Shown here one piece after another: positions 36,720-51,629 of a DNA stretch of 64,000 nt. The stretch covers positions 13,047 to 77,046 of the forward strand of contig JAWKHR010000030.1 in NCBI GenBank assembly GCA_041394725.1. The letters run 5' to 3'. The first letter of the stretch is position 1. Each line of letters opens with the position of its first letter. The position numbers and the translations under genes are program-made. This DNA comes from JAWKHR01 sp041394725 (GTDB lineage Bacteria > Acidobacteriota > Vicinamibacteria > Vicinamibacterales > SCN-69-37). Under the pieces are notes generated by a model, which worked only from the letters and a program-made list of their open reading frames with translations, was not told the origin of the DNA and ran no database searches.

Positions 36720-38713
36720 CCGACCGACCACGGACCGGACCGGCGCCCTCGCGCGTCGCCATCGAGAACGTCCGCCCGCGCATCGAGTGCGGGCGCTTCC
36801 CGATCAAACGCACCGTCGGCGAGCCCGTCGTCGTCACCGCCGAGGTGCACGCCGACGGCCACGACCTGCTCCGCGCCGACCTGCGCTACCGCCGGGCCGG
36901 CGCCCCGGAGTGGTCGTCGGTGCCGATGACGCCGCGCGGCAACGACGTCTGGGAGGGCGTGTTCGAGGTCTCGATGCTCGCGCCCTGCGAGTACACCGTG
37001 GTCGCCTGGCCGGACCGGTTCCGGACGTGGCAGCGCGACCTCGGTCGGCGCGCCGACGCGGACCAGGTCACCGACGTGGACCTGGCGATCGGCGCCGCGC
37101 TCGTCGAGGCCGCGGCCGGGCGCGCGACGGGCGCCGACCAGGTGCTCCTGGCGACCGAGGCCGACGCGCTGCGGACCGGGCCCCTGGCGGCGCGCGTGAG
37201 CCGCGCGCGGCTGCCCGGGCTGACCGCGATCATGGACCGGTATCCGGACGACCGGGGCGCGGCACGGCACGAGCCGCCGCTCGGGGTGGACGTCGATCGC
37301 GAGCGCGCGCGGTTCTCGGCGTGGTACGAACTCTTCCCGCGATCGGCCGGGCCGGACGGACGGCACGGCACGCTCGCCGACGTGGCCGCCCGGCTCGACG
37401 GCATCGCCGCGATGGGCTTCGACATCGTGTACCTGCCGCCGATTCACCCGATCGGCCGCGTGAAGCGCAAGGGCCGCAACAACCAGCCGGAGGCCGGGCC
37501 CGAGGACGTCGGCAGCCCGTGGGCGATCGGCGCGCGTGAGGGCGGGCACGACGCGATTCACCCGGATCTCGGGACGCTCGACGACTTCCGCGCGCTGGTC
37601 GCCCGCGCGCGCGCCCTCGACCTGGAGATCGCGCTGGATCTCGCGCTGCAGTGCGCGCCCGATCACCCGTGGGTGCGCGAGCACCCGGCCTGGTTCCGGT
37701 CGCGCCCGGACGGCACGATCCAGTACGCCGAGAACCCGCCGAAGAAGTACGAGGACATCTACCCCCTCGACTTCGAGACCGACGACTGGCGCGCGCTCTG
37801 GGACGCGATCCTCGCGGTCGTCGAGTTCTGGGTGGACCAGGGCGTCCGCGTGTTCCGCGTGGACAACCCGCACACGAAGCCGTATGCGTTCTGGGAGTGG
37901 CTGATCGCGCGGGTCCGGCAGCGAACGCCCGAGGTCTTTTTCCTGGCCGAGGCGTTCACGCGTCCGAAGGTCATGCGGCGGCTCGCCCGGCTGGGGTTCA
38001 GCCAGTCCTACACCTACTTCACGTGGCGCAACACGCGGCACGAGCTGACCGAGTACCTCACGGAGCTGACCACGACGGATCTGGCCGACTCGTTCCGGCC
38101 GAACTTCTGGCCGAACACGCCGGACATCCTGCCCGAGCCGCTGCAGGTGGGGGGCCGCGCGGCGTTCGCGCTGCGCGTCCTGCTGGCCTCGACGCTCGGC
38201 GCGAGCTACGGGATCTACGGCCCGGCGTTCGAGCAGCTGGAGGCCCGCGCGCTGCGACCCGGCGGCGAGGAGTACCTGGACTCGGAGAAGTACGAGATTC
38301 GCGACTGGCCGGACGACCATCCGGAGAGCCTGCGCGAGCTGATCACGCGCGTGAACCGGATCCGCCGCGCGCACCCGGCGCTGCAGTCGACCGGGGGCCT
38401 GCGGTTCATCCCGGTGGACAACGAACAGCTGATCGCGTTCGCGAAGCACGACGCGGACGGCCGGGACACGCTGATCGTGGTCGTCAACCTCGATCCGCAC
38501 CACGCGCAGTCGGGCTGGCTCGACCTCCCGCTCGACGCGCTCGGGCTCGCCGACCGCGAGTCGTTCCAGGTGCACGACCTGCTGGGCGACGCGCGCTACT
38601 TCTGGAGCGGCGCGCGCAACTACGTGGCGCTCGACCCCGGCGCGCAGCCGGGACACATCCTGGCCGTCCGCCGGCGGGTGCGGACCGAACGCGACTTCGA
38701 CTACTACCTCTGA
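36716..38713 (+). CDS. glgE: Alpha-1,4-glucan:maltose-1-phosphate maltosyltransferase
   Basis: 665 residues. The ATG shares ATGA with the treY stop. The beta-sandwich N-domain (RVAIENVRPRIECGRFPIKR) precedes the GH13_3 barrel. Catalytic residues align by motif: nucleophile D383 in FRVDNPHTKP, acid/base E412 in FFLAEAFTRP, and D470 in WPNTPDILPE, all as in characterised GlgE. PIGRVKRKGRNNQPEAGPED is another family stretch. It transfers maltose from maltose 1-phosphate to the non-reducing end of a glucan. The downstream ribosome site TGAGG is formed by its own stop. Confidence 0.97.
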   Translation: MTDRPRTGPAPSRVAIENVRPRIECGRFPIKRTVGEPVVVTAEVHADGHDLLRADLRYRRAGAPEWSSVPMTPRGNDVWEGVFEVSMLAPCEYTVVAWPDRFRTWQRDLGRRADADQVTDVDLAIGAALVEAAAGRATGADQVLLATEADALRTGPLAARVSRARLPGLTAIMDRYPDDRGAARHEPPLGVDVDRERARFSAWYELFPRSAGPDGRHGTLADVAARLDGIAAMGFDIVYLPPIHPIGRVKRKGRNNQPEAGPEDVGSPWAIGAREGGHDAIHPDLGTLDDFRALVARARALDLEIALDLALQCAPDHPWVREHPAWFRSRPDGTIQYAENPPKKYEDIYPLDFETDDWRALWDAILAVVEFWVDQGVRVFRVDNPHTKPYAFWEWLIARVRQRTPEVFFLAEAFTRPKVMRRLARLGFSQSYTYFTWRNTRHELTEYLTELTTTDLADSFRPNFWPNTPDILPEPLQVGGRAAFALRVLLASTLGASYGIYGPAFEQLEARALRPGGEEYLDSEKYEIRDWPDDHPESLRELITRVNRIRRAHPALQSTGGLRFIPVDNEQLIAFAKHDADGRDTLIVVVNLDPHHAQSGWLDLPLDALGLADRESFQVHDLLGDARYFWSGARNYVALDPGAQPGHILAVRRRVRTERDFDYYL

Positions 38714-38718
38714 GGCCC

Positions 38719-41700
38719 ATGCGCAGACCGACTCCGACCGTCATCACCCCCGACGCCGATCCGTTCTGGTTCAAGGACGCGATCATCTACCAGGTGCACG
38801 TCCGGGCGTTCCAGGACGCCAACGGCGACGGCATCGGCGACTTCCCCGGGCTGACGAGCCGGCTGGACTACCTGCGTGAACTCGGCATCACGGCCATCTG
38901 GCTGCTGCCCTTCTACCCGTCGCCGCTGCGCGACGACGGCTACGACATCTCGGACTACAACGGCGTGCACCCGTCGTACGGCACGCTCGCCGACTTCCGG
39001 CACTTCCTGCGGGAGGCCCACGCGCGGGGCCTGCGCGTGATCACCGAGCTGGTCGTCAACCACACGTCGGATCAGCACCCCTGGTTCCAGCGCGCGCGCC
39101 GGGCCGCCCGGGGCAGCGCGTGGCGGGACTTCTACGTCTGGAGCGACTCGACGGACCGGTACCGCGACGCGCGGATCATCTTCAAGGACTTCGAGACGTC
39201 GAACTGGACGTGGGACCCGGTCGCCGGCGCCTACTTCTGGCACCGGTTCTACTCGCACCAGCCCGACCTCAACTACGACAACCCGGAGGTCCGCCGTGCC
39301 GTCACGCGCGCGATGGACCACTGGTTCCAGATGGGCGTGGACGGCCTGCGGCTCGACGCGGTGCCGTACCTCCACGAGGCCGAGGGCACGAGCTGCGAGA
39401 ACCTCGAAGCGACGCACGAGGAGCTGCGGCGGCTGCGCCGGCACGTGGACGAGCGCCACGAGGCGCGGATGCTGCTGGCCGAGGCGAACCAGTGGCCCGA
39501 GGATGCGGTCGCCTACTTCGGCCGGGGCGACGAGTGCCACATGGCGTTCCACTTCCCGCTCATGCCGCGCATGTTCATGGCGGTGCGGATGGAGGATCGC
39601 TACCCGATCATCGACATCCTCAACCAGACCCCCGCGATTCCGGAGTCGTGCCAGTGGGCGCTGTTCCTGCGCAACCACGACGAGCTGACGCTCGAGATGG
39701 TCACCGACGAGGAGCGCGACTACATGTACCGGGTCTACGCGGCCGACCCGCAGGCCCGCATCAACCTCGGCATCCGCCGGCGGCTGGCGCCGCTGCTCGG
39801 CAACGACCGGCGCCGGATCGAGCTGCTGAACGGCCTCCTCTTCTCGCTGCCCGGCACGCCGATCGTCTACTACGGCGACGAGCTGGGCATGGGCGACAAC
39901 ATCTACCTCGGCGACCGCAACGGCGTGCGGACGCCGATGCAGTGGAGCCCGGACCGTAACGCCGGCTTCTCGCGCGCGAACCCGCAGAAGCTGTACGCGC
40001 CCGTCATCATCGACCCCGACTTCAACTACGAGACCGTCAACGTCGAGACCCAGCACGACAACCAGCACTCGCTGCTCTGGTGGATGCAGCGGCTGATCGC
40101 GCTCCGCAAGCGCTACCGCGCGTTCGGGCGGGGCACGCTGACGTTCCTGCACCCGGAGAACCGCACGGTGCTGGCCTTCGTCCGCGCCTGGGAGGACGAG
40201 CGCGTGCTGGTCGTCGCCAACCTCTCACGGCACGCCCAGGCCGTGGAGCTCGACCTCGGCGCGTACGACGGGCTCCGGCCGATCGAGGCGTTCGGCCGGC
40301 ATCCGTTCCCCGCGATCACGACGGCGCCGTACCCGCTGACGCTGGCCCCGCACGGGTTCTACTGGCTCTCGCTCGAGGCGGCGCGGGGTCCCGTGGAGGT
40401 GCGCCCCGAGGCGGCGACCGAGGGGCCGCGGCGGCTGTCGATCGCGCCGCGGTTCGAGGCGCTGCTCACGGGTCGCGGGCGGACGGCCTTCGAGGCCGTG
40501 CTGCCGGACTTCGTCGCGACCCGCCGGTGGTTCGGCGCCAAGGCACGCGGCCCGGCCGAGATCACCATCCTCGACGCGTTCCCGCTCCGGGCCGGCGACC
40601 AGGAGTACCGGATCCTCACGATCGAGATCGAATACGCCGACGGCGATCCGGACACCTACGTGCTGACGCTCGGGCTGCGGACGGGCGAGGCGGCCGACGA
40701 GCTGCTCGCGCGCGAGCCGCACCGGGTGATCGCGCGGCTCGGCGGGCGCGACGAGAGCGCGGTGGTCTACTCGGCGCTCTCCGACCCGGGGTTCGGGGCG
40801 GCGCTGCTCGAGACGATCGCCAGGCGGAAGCACCTGAAGGGACGGACGGCCGAGATCGTCGGTCGCCCGACCACGCTCCTGCGCGCGGCGCTGACCGGGG
40901 CGCCCGCGCTCGACGCCCGGCCCGTCGGCGCCGAGCAGAGCAACTCGTCGCTCGTCTACGGACGCAGCCTGGTCCTGAAGCTGTTCCGCCGGATCGAGGC
41001 CGGCCCGCATCCGGAGGTCGAGATCGGCACGTTCCTCACCGAGCGCGCCGGGTTCGTCCACACGGCGCCGGTCTGCGGCACGCTGGAGATCGTGCCGCGC
41101 CGCGGCACCGGCTCGGTGCTCGCCGTCGTCCTCGGCTTCGTCCCGAACGAGGGCGACGCCTGGCGCCTCACGCTCGACAGCGTCTCGCGCGCGGCCGAGC
41201 GGTTCCTCGCCCGGGGCGCGGCCGAGGCGCCCGCCGGCCCCGCGCACCCGCTCGAGGCCATGCTCGATGCCGGCGCGCCGGCGGCGCCCGGCCCGCTCGG
41301 CCCGTACGAGGCGTCGGCGTCGCTGCTCGGCCAGCGCGTGGCGGAACTCCACCTGGCCCTCATCTCGCGCCCCGAGGAGCCCGACTTCGCACCCGAGCCC
41401 TTCAACCCGACCTACCGGCGCGCGCTGTACCAGTCGATGCGCAACCTGGTCGAGGAGGTGTTCGACACGCTCCGGCGCCGGCTGCGCGACCTGCCGGAGG
41501 CCTCGCGGGCGCCGGCGCGGGCGCTGCTCGATCGGCGGGCGGAGATTCTCGGCCGCATGCGGCGGATCGCCGACCGCAAGATCGCGGCGCTGCGCACCCG
41601 CCACCACGGCGACCTGCACCTCGGCCAGATCCTCTGGACCGGCCGCGACTTCACGATCATCGACTTCGAGGGCGAACCGTCGCGCGCGCTCTCGACGCGC

Positions 41701-42098
41701 CGGCTCAAGCGGTCGCCGCTGCGCGACGTGGCCGGCATGCTGCGATCGTTCCACTACGCCGCGCACCACGGCCTGGCCGACCTGGTCGTGCGCGGCGTCG
41801 CCCGCCGGGAGGATGCCGACCGGCTGGCCGGCTGGGCCGACGACTGGTCGATCGCCGCGGGCCGCGTCTTCCTCGCCGCCTACCTCGCGAAGGTGGACGC
41901 GGCGGGCTTCATGCCGCGCGACGCGGACGAACTGCGCATCCTGCTCGAGGGCTTCCTGCTCGAGAAGGCGGTCTACGAGCTCGGCTATGAACTGAACAAC
42001 CGCCCCGACTGGGTCTCGCTGCCGCTGCGCGGCCTGACCCGGCTCCTCGGCCCGACCGCGGACGAGGACGACGAGGACGAGGGCGACGACAGGAGGAC

Positions 42099-42102
<4 letters not shown>
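38719..42102 (+). CDS. treS: Trehalose synthase fused to maltokinase
   Basis: 1127 residues. Start ATG 38719 is five bases after the glgE stop, with TGAGG as ribosome site. Residues 1-560 are GH13 trehalose synthase: D213 in GLRLDAVPYLHEAEG, E255 in LAEANQWPED, D321 in LRNHDELTLEM. Residues about 575-1115 are maltokinase (Pep2): TRRWFGAKAR, EQSNSSLVYG, catalytic HGDLHLGQ (D965) and IIDFEGEP (D982). One chain thus isomerises trehalose to maltose and phosphorylates it to maltose 1-phosphate for GlgE. The end (DEDDEDEGDD) is acidic. TreS-Pep2 fusions are known in several bacteria. Confidence 0.96.
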
Positions 42103-46233
<4,131 letters not shown>

Positions 46234-46237
<4 letters not shown>

Positions 46238-48111
46238 CCGCCTGGACGCCGCGGCTCGGCGCGCGGGTGACCGCCGCGGGTACGCGCTTCCGCGTCTGGG
46301 CGCCCGATCGCCGCCGCGTGACGGTCGTGCTCGAGCCGCCCGCGCCGCCGTCGGAGATCCCGCTCACCCGCGAGGCCGACGGGTGCTGGACCGTGACGGT
46401 GCCAGGCGTCGCGGCCGGTGCGCGGTATCGCTACCGGCTCGACGACGAGGGACCGTGGCCGGACCCGGCGTCGCGCTTCCAGCCCGACGGCGTGCACGGG
46501 GCGTCCGAGGTGATCGAGACGACGTTCGCGTGGACGGATCAGGGCTGGCTCGGCCTGCCGATCGACGGCCAGGCGCTCTACGAGCTGCACGTCGGCGCCT
46601 TCACCCCCGACGGCACGTTCCGATCGGCGATGGCGATGCTGCCGCAGGTGCGCGACCTCGGCGTCACCGCGGTCGAGCTGATGCCGGTCGCCGACTTCGC
46701 CGGCGCCCGCAACTGGGGCTACGACGGCGTCGCGCTCTTCGCGCCGTCGCGCGCCTACGGTCGCCCGGAGGACCTGCGGGCGCTCGTCGATCGCGCGCAC
46801 GCGCTCGGCCTGGGCGTGATCCTCGACGTCGTCTACAACCACTTCGGCCCGGACGGGGCGTATCAGCGGCAGTTCAGCGAGACGTGGTTCGATCCGTCCC
46901 GCCGCACGCCCTGGGGCGAGGCCATCAACTTCAGCGGTCCCGGATCGGACGCCGTGCGCGCCGCGTTCGTGGAGAACGCGCAGATGTGGATCCACGAGTA
47001 CCACGTGGACGGCCTTCGCCTCGACGCCACGCACGCGTATGCCGACGACGGGGACCGGCCGTTCCTCGCGGATCTCTCGGCGGCGTGCCGGCGCCACCCG
47101 CGGGCGAGCCGGCCGGCGCGCCTCTTCGCGGAGGATCACCGCAACCTGGCGACCCTCGCGGTGCCCGCGCCGCGGGGCGGCTGGGGCCTCGACGGGATCT
47201 GGGCCGACGACCTGCACCACGAACTGCGGCGCGCCACGGCCGGCGACACGGACGGCTACTACGCGGACTACACGGGATCCACGGCCGACATCGCCACGAC
47301 ACTGCGGCGCGGCTGGTTCTACACGGGCCAGGCATCGGCGCACCTCGGCGGGCCGCGAGGGACCGACCCCGAGCCGCTCGCCTACCCCGCGTTCATCGTC
47401 TGCCTGCAGAACCACGACCAGGTCGGCAACCGCGCGCTCGGCGACCGGCTGAACCAGTCGATCGACCCGGCCGTGTTCCGCGCGCTCACGGCGCTGCTGC
47501 TCACGGCGCCGGAGACGCCGCTGCTCTTCATGGGGCAGGAATGGTCGGCCGGCACGCCGTTCCTCTTCTTCACCGACCACGAGCCGGGACTCGGCCGGAT
47601 GGTGACCGACGGGCGGCGCGACGAGTTCCGCCGCTTCCACGCCTTCGCCGACGCGGCCGCGCGCCGGGGCATTCCCGATCCGCAGGCCGAGGACACCTTC
47701 CTCCGGAGCCGCCTCGACTGGTCCGAGCGCGACCGCGAACCGCACGCCTCCCAGCTGCGGCTCACGCGCGCGCTGCTCCACCTGCGCCACACGGACCCGC
47801 GCATCGCGTCGCCGCACCGCGACGCCTTCGGCGCGGCCGCCATCGGCGACGACGGCCTCGCGCTGTGGCACGAGGACGCGGCGGGCCGCAGCCTGATCAC
47901 CATCGTGCGGCTGCGCGGCGAAGGCGCCCTGGCGACGCCGGACGCGATCCGCCCGGCGCGGGACTGGCGCATCGTCCTCTCGACCGAAGACGCGGACTTC
48001 GCCCCCGACGCGCGGACGATCACGCTCAACGGAAATGCCGCGCGGCCGGCCGGATGGTTCACACGGCCAGGAGCAATAATCATTGAGGGATTGACGATCG
48101 GTGATTGGTGA
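46234..48111 (+). CDS. treZ: Malto-oligosyltrehalose trehalohydrolase
   Basis: 625 residues; ATG shares ATGA with the glgX stop. N-terminal CBM48-type domain (VWAPDRRRVTVVLEPPAP), then the GH13_10 barrel: LMPVADFAGARNWGYDG, D264 in GLRLDATHAYAD, E300 in FAEDHRNLATLAVP, D395 in QNHDQVGNR. It cuts off trehalose from the TreY product. Its C-terminal residues IIEGLTIGDW are read out of an inverted-repeat element that supplies the TGA stop; the expected natural end would be near GAIII. Confidence 0.96.
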
Positions 48112-48159
48112 TTGATTTGGCGAATGGCGATTTGGGATTGATGATTGTTCAGGGCATTG

Positions 48160-48257
48160 GTGATTGGTGATTGGTGATTGGCGATTGGTGATTGGCGATT
48201 GGTGATTGATGACTGGTGACTGGTGACTGGTGATCGACGATTGCCGATTGCCGATTG
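48160..48257 (+). repeat. Heptamer tandem repeat, unit GTGATTG
   Basis: Fourteen consecutive 7-bp units: GTGATTG and variants (GCGATTG, GTGACTG, ATGACTG, ACGATTG, CCGATTG). Variants cluster toward the right end, as in a degrading tandem array. The arm to the left is built from similar words. Confidence 0.8.
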
Positions 48258-48317
48258 GCGAATACGGAGCACCCGTCGGTCGCCAATCCTCAATCAAGCA
48301 TTCGGCCGCTAATCACC

Positions 48318-48365
48318 AATCACACAATCACACAATCACACAATCACACAATCACACAATCACAC
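48318..48365 (+). repeat. Octamer tandem repeat, unit AATCACAC
   Basis: Six perfect copies. On the other strand each unit reads GTGTGATT, the GTGATTG heptamer with one extra base, so the two sides of the inverted repeat have different periods. The perfect copies suggest recent expansion. Confidence 0.8.
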
Positions 48366-48412
48366 AATGCTCTGAACAATCGTCAATCCCAAATCACCAT
48401 TCGCCAAATCAA

Positions 48413-50647
48413 TCACCAATCACCGATCATCAATCCCTCAATTTCCCGCGTCCACCTCGGGTCCGCGGCGAGACCGCGCACGAGAGGCACGGACGCCGTG
48501 CCCCAGGCGCCTGGGGCCCGCTGCGCGATGGCGGCCTCGAGGTCGGGCATCGCCTCGTCGATCCGTCCGGTCATGAGCGGCGTCCAGGCGGCCATGCCGG
48601 GCTGGCCGCGGCGGCGGAGTTCGTCGACCGCCTGTCGGGATTCCGCGTCGCGGCCGGCGAGGGCGTAGGCCGCGGCGGTCACCGCCAGGGCCATGGGCGC
48701 GCGGCCGGAGAGATCCACCGCGCGTTCGAGCCACGGCAGCGCCGCGTCGACGTCGCCACGCAGGAGCGCGGCCATGCCCTTGAGCTGCGCGGCCGGCGAG
48801 TAGTCGGGCGCGACGAGCCGGGCCTGGTCCGCCGCCGCGTCCACCTCGGCAGCGTGGCCGCCGAACGCCAGCCCGAAGCCGGCGAGCATCTGCGCCAGCG
48901 CCGAGAACGGCTCGGCGAGTCGGGCCTCGCGCGCAATCGCGGCGGCCTCGTCCGCGCGGCCCTGGAAGCCGTACAGCTGCGACAGCCAGCCCCGCGTCAC
49001 GCCGTCGCCGGGACGCAGCGCGATCGCCCGACGCAGGTGGCGTTCGGCCGCGGCGAGGTCCCACCCGAAGTACAGCTCGTAGGCGCCGCGGGCCGCGTGC
49101 GCCTCGGCCAGCCGATCGTCCAGCTCCAGCGCCCGCCGGGATGCGGGATCCGCGTGGCGGCGCACCTCGTCGGGCGGGACGTAGCCCCAGACGCCGAGCA
49201 TGCTGTACGCGTCGGCGAGGCCGGCGTGCGCGGCCGCGAATCCCGGGTCCGCCTGAACGGCCTTCTGGAAGAACGGCAGCGCCTGCGCCATCGACCGGCC
49301 GCGCTGCAGCCACAGGTGCCGGCCGCGCAGGTAGTCGTGGTACGCCTCGAGATTCGACGTCGGCGGCGTGGCGCCGGGGCGCCGGTCCCCGCCGGTCAGC
49401 GTGGCCTCGAGCTTCGTGGCAATGGCCGTCGCGATCTCGTCCTGCACCGCGAAGACGTCCGCCATGTCGCGGTCGTAGCGCTCCGACCAGACGTGCGTGT
49501 CGGTCGCGACGTCGACGAGCTGCACGCTGACCCGCAGGCGGTCCCCCGCCCGGCGGACGCTCCCCTCCACGACCTTCGCCACGTGGAGCCGCCCGGCGAT
49601 CACCGACATCGGCACCGCCTGGCCCTTGAACGCGAACGACGAGCTGCGCGAGGCCACCTGCAGGTCCGCCACGCGCGCGAGCGCGCCCATGATGTCCTCG
49701 GTGATCCCGTCGCTGAAGTACTCGCTGCCGGGATCGCCCGTGAGGTTCGCGAACGGCAGCACCGCGATCGACCGCGTCCCGGCGGCGGTCACCGCGGCGG
49801 GCACCGGCGACTGGCCCGACTCGATCGCGGCGATGAGGTCGGCGCCCGTCCGGAACCGCTCCTCGGGCGCCGCGCGCAGCAGCGTCGCGACGATGCCCGC
49901 GAGCGAGGCCGGAACGCCGGCCTGGAGGGCCGTGACGGGGGGCGGCGTCGTGGTCAGGCGGCGCAGGATGACGGCCTGCGGCGTGGACCCGGTGAACGGC
50001 GCCTGCCCGGTCAGCAGCTCGAAGAGCACGCAGCCGAGCGAGTACAGATCGCTGCGGCCGTCCACGGGCTGGCCCGTCGCCTGTTCCGGCGACATGTAGG
50101 CTGGCGTGCCGATCACCATGCCGACGGCCGTCTCGGGCCCCGTGTCGGCCGACGCCGCCGAAATCGCCTTCGCCACGCCGAAGTCGGCGACCAGCGCGAG
50201 GCCGTCGTGCAGCAGGATGTTCTCCGGCTTGATGTCGCGGTGCACCGTGCCGTGGCGGTGCGCGTAGTCGAGGGCCGACGCCACGTTGACGGCAATGGCC
50301 GCCGCCTCGTCGGGCTCGAGGCGCGTCGCCGCCTGGAGCCTCGCGCGCAGCGACTCGCCCTCGACGACCGGCATGACGTAGAAGAGCCGGCCGTCCGCCT
50401 CGCCCGAGTCGAAGACCGGCACGATGTGCGGGTGCGTGAGCCCCGCCGCCAGGCGGATCTCGCGCGCGAAGCGGTCCGTGCGGATCGCCGAGGAGACGTC
50501 GGACCGGATCAGCTTCACCGCGACGTCCCGCTCGTGGCGCAGGTCGCGCGCGCGGTAGACCGTGGCCATGCCGCCCCGGCCGAGCTCGTCGATCAGGCGA
50601 TAGCGCCCCGAGAGGGCGCGGTTCAGGCGGCGCAGATCGTCCGTCAT
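48413..50647 (-). CDS. Serine/threonine protein kinase with TolB-like and TPR domains
   Basis: 744 residues from MTDDLRRLNRALSGRY. Complete Hanks kinase, about 17-280: GRGGMATVYRARD, VAVKLI lysine, HRDIKPENILLHD, VADFGVAKAI, GTPAYMSPEQ. Residues about 290-430 (SIAVLPFANLTGDPGSEYFS, VVEGSVRRAGDRLRVSVQLV) are the TolB/FlgO-like segment often found between kinase and TPRs; the rest is TPR (DPGFAAAHAGLADAYSMLGV and repeats). No membrane helix is visible, so it is cytoplasmic. Target unknown. The last residues EIEGLMIGDW come from the inverted-repeat element. Confidence 0.92.
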   Translation of the reverse strand: MTDDLRRLNRALSGRYRLIDELGRGGMATVYRARDLRHERDVAVKLIRSDVSSAIRTDRFAREIRLAAGLTHPHIVPVFDSGEADGRLFYVMPVVEGESLRARLQAATRLEPDEAAAIAVNVASALDYAHRHGTVHRDIKPENILLHDGLALVADFGVAKAISAASADTGPETAVGMVIGTPAYMSPEQATGQPVDGRSDLYSLGCVLFELLTGQAPFTGSTPQAVILRRLTTTPPPVTALQAGVPASLAGIVATLLRAAPEERFRTGADLIAAIESGQSPVPAAVTAAGTRSIAVLPFANLTGDPGSEYFSDGITEDIMGALARVADLQVASRSSSFAFKGQAVPMSVIAGRLHVAKVVEGSVRRAGDRLRVSVQLVDVATDTHVWSERYDRDMADVFAVQDEIATAIATKLEATLTGGDRRPGATPPTSNLEAYHDYLRGRHLWLQRGRSMAQALPFFQKAVQADPGFAAAHAGLADAYSMLGVWGYVPPDEVRRHADPASRRALELDDRLAEAHAARGAYELYFGWDLAAAERHLRRAIALRPGDGVTRGWLSQLYGFQGRADEAAAIAREARLAEPFSALAQMLAGFGLAFGGHAAEVDAAADQARLVAPDYSPAAQLKGMAALLRGDVDAALPWLERAVDLSGRAPMALAVTAAAYALAGRDAESRQAVDELRRRGQPGMAAWTPLMTGRIDEAMPDLEAAIAQRAPGAWGTASVPLVRGLAADPRWTREIEGLMIGDW

Positions 50648-50659
50648 GGCGCGGTCCAC

Positions 50660-50665
50660 ATCGTA
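50660..50665 (-). promoter_or_regulatory. -10 box of the kinase gene
   Basis: On the minus strand GG-GATACGATG contains TACGAT ending 12 bases before ATG 50647. It lies back to back with the -10 of the BKACE gene. Confidence 0.35.
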
Positions 50666-50723
50666 TCCCGGCGGGCCCGGCGCCCCGGCCCGGCGCGGGG
50701 CTGGCCGGCGGCCGCCGGATGTG

Positions 50724-50729
50724 TATACT
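50724..50729 (+). promoter_or_regulatory. -10 box of the BKACE gene
   Basis: GTG-TATACT ends 12 bases before ATG 50742; no -35 is seen at 16-18 bp. The messenger leader would be about five bases. Confidence 0.42.
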
Positions 50730-50741
50730 GGCGCCCCTGCG

Positions 50742-51629
50742 ATGACCCACGCGTTCCACGGGCTCCCCCCGCTGGTCATCACCGTGTGCCCGACCGGCAT
50801 GGTGCCGCGCCGGCGGGACTTCCCGGCCGTGCCGGAACAGCCGGACGAGATTGCGGCCGACGTGCGCCGCGCCGTGCGCGCCGGCGCCACGAGCGCGCAC
50901 CTCCACGCGCGCGACGCGGACGGCGAGCCGACGCCCGCCCTCGAACGCTACGCCGAGGTCGTCCGCGCCGTCCGCGACGAGGCGCCCGACCTCGTCATCT
51001 CGGTCTCGACGAGCGGCCGGGTGCACCGGACCTTCGAGGAACGGAGCGCCGTGCTCGACCTCGCGCGGGACGACGAGCTGCGGCCGGACCTGGCGTCGCT
51101 GACGCTCGGCTCGCTGAACTTCCCCACGCAGGCCTCCGTCAACGACCCGGCGATGATCCAGCGTCTCGCGCACGCGATGCGGGAGCGCGGCATCGTCCCC
51201 GAACTGGAGATCTTCGACTTCGGGATGATCGACTACGCGCACTACCTGATCGAACGGCGGGTGCTCGAGCCGCCGTTCGTCTGCAACCTGCTGCTCGGGT
51301 CGCTCGGCACGGCCGCAGCCACGCCGCTCAACCTGGCCTCGATGGTCGAGCGGCTCCCGGCCGGCACCTACTGGCAGGCGGCGGGCATCGGGCGCTTCCA
51401 GTGGCCGATGAACGCACTGGCGGTCGTCACGGGCGGCCACGTCCGGACCGGGCTCGAGGACAACCTGCACATGGACCCGGGCAAGCGGACCCAGGCCACC
51501 AACGAGGCGCTGGTGCGGCGGGTGGCGTCGCTCGCGACGGCGAGCGGCCGCCGGCTCGCGACGCCGTCCGATGCCCGGGCGCTGATGGGACTCGCGCCCC
51601 GTGACCGCGCCGTCGCCGCCGCCCGCTAG
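50742..51629 (+). CDS. BKACE (DUF849) family beta-keto acid cleavage enzyme
   Basis: 295 residues. TIM barrel with the BKACE signature: ITVCPTGMVPRRRDFPAVPE opening, SAHLHARDADGEPT with the zinc-binding HxH, ISVSTSGRV, TLGSLNFPT, and the C-terminal GGHVRTGLEDNLHMDPGKRT with the conserved Glu. Enzymes of this family condense a beta-keto acid with acetyl-CoA and split off acetoacetate. No lysine-fermentation genes are near, and the next gene is a glycosyltransferase overlapping by 29 bp, so the substrate is open. Confidence 0.9.
   Translation: MTHAFHGLPPLVITVCPTGMVPRRRDFPAVPEQPDEIAADVRRAVRAGATSAHLHARDADGEPTPALERYAEVVRAVRDEAPDLVISVSTSGRVHRTFEERSAVLDLARDDELRPDLASLTLGSLNFPTQASVNDPAMIQRLAHAMRERGIVPELEIFDFGMIDYAHYLIERRVLEPPFVCNLLLGSLGTAAATPLNLASMVERLPAGTYWQAAGIGRFQWPMNALAVVTGGHVRTGLEDNLHMDPGKRTQATNEALVRRVASLATASGRRLATPSDARALMGLAPRDRAVAAAR

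Larger units (their letters stand above)
48082..48442. repeat. Large inverted repeat with short tandem repeats inside
   Basis: Arms 48082-48159 and 48365-48442 are 78 bp each and inverted copies with only four mismatches, all transitions. Between them lie 205 bp with heptamer repeats on the left and octamer repeats on the right. The region is clearly AT-richer than its surroundings and sits between two convergent genes, supplying stop codons to both. No open reading frame fits. Confidence 0.85.

Noticed and set aside
48160..48365. CRISPR-like array in the repeats at 48.2 kb
   Set aside because: The units are 7-8 bp with no spacers and no cas genes are nearby; it is a short tandem repeat.
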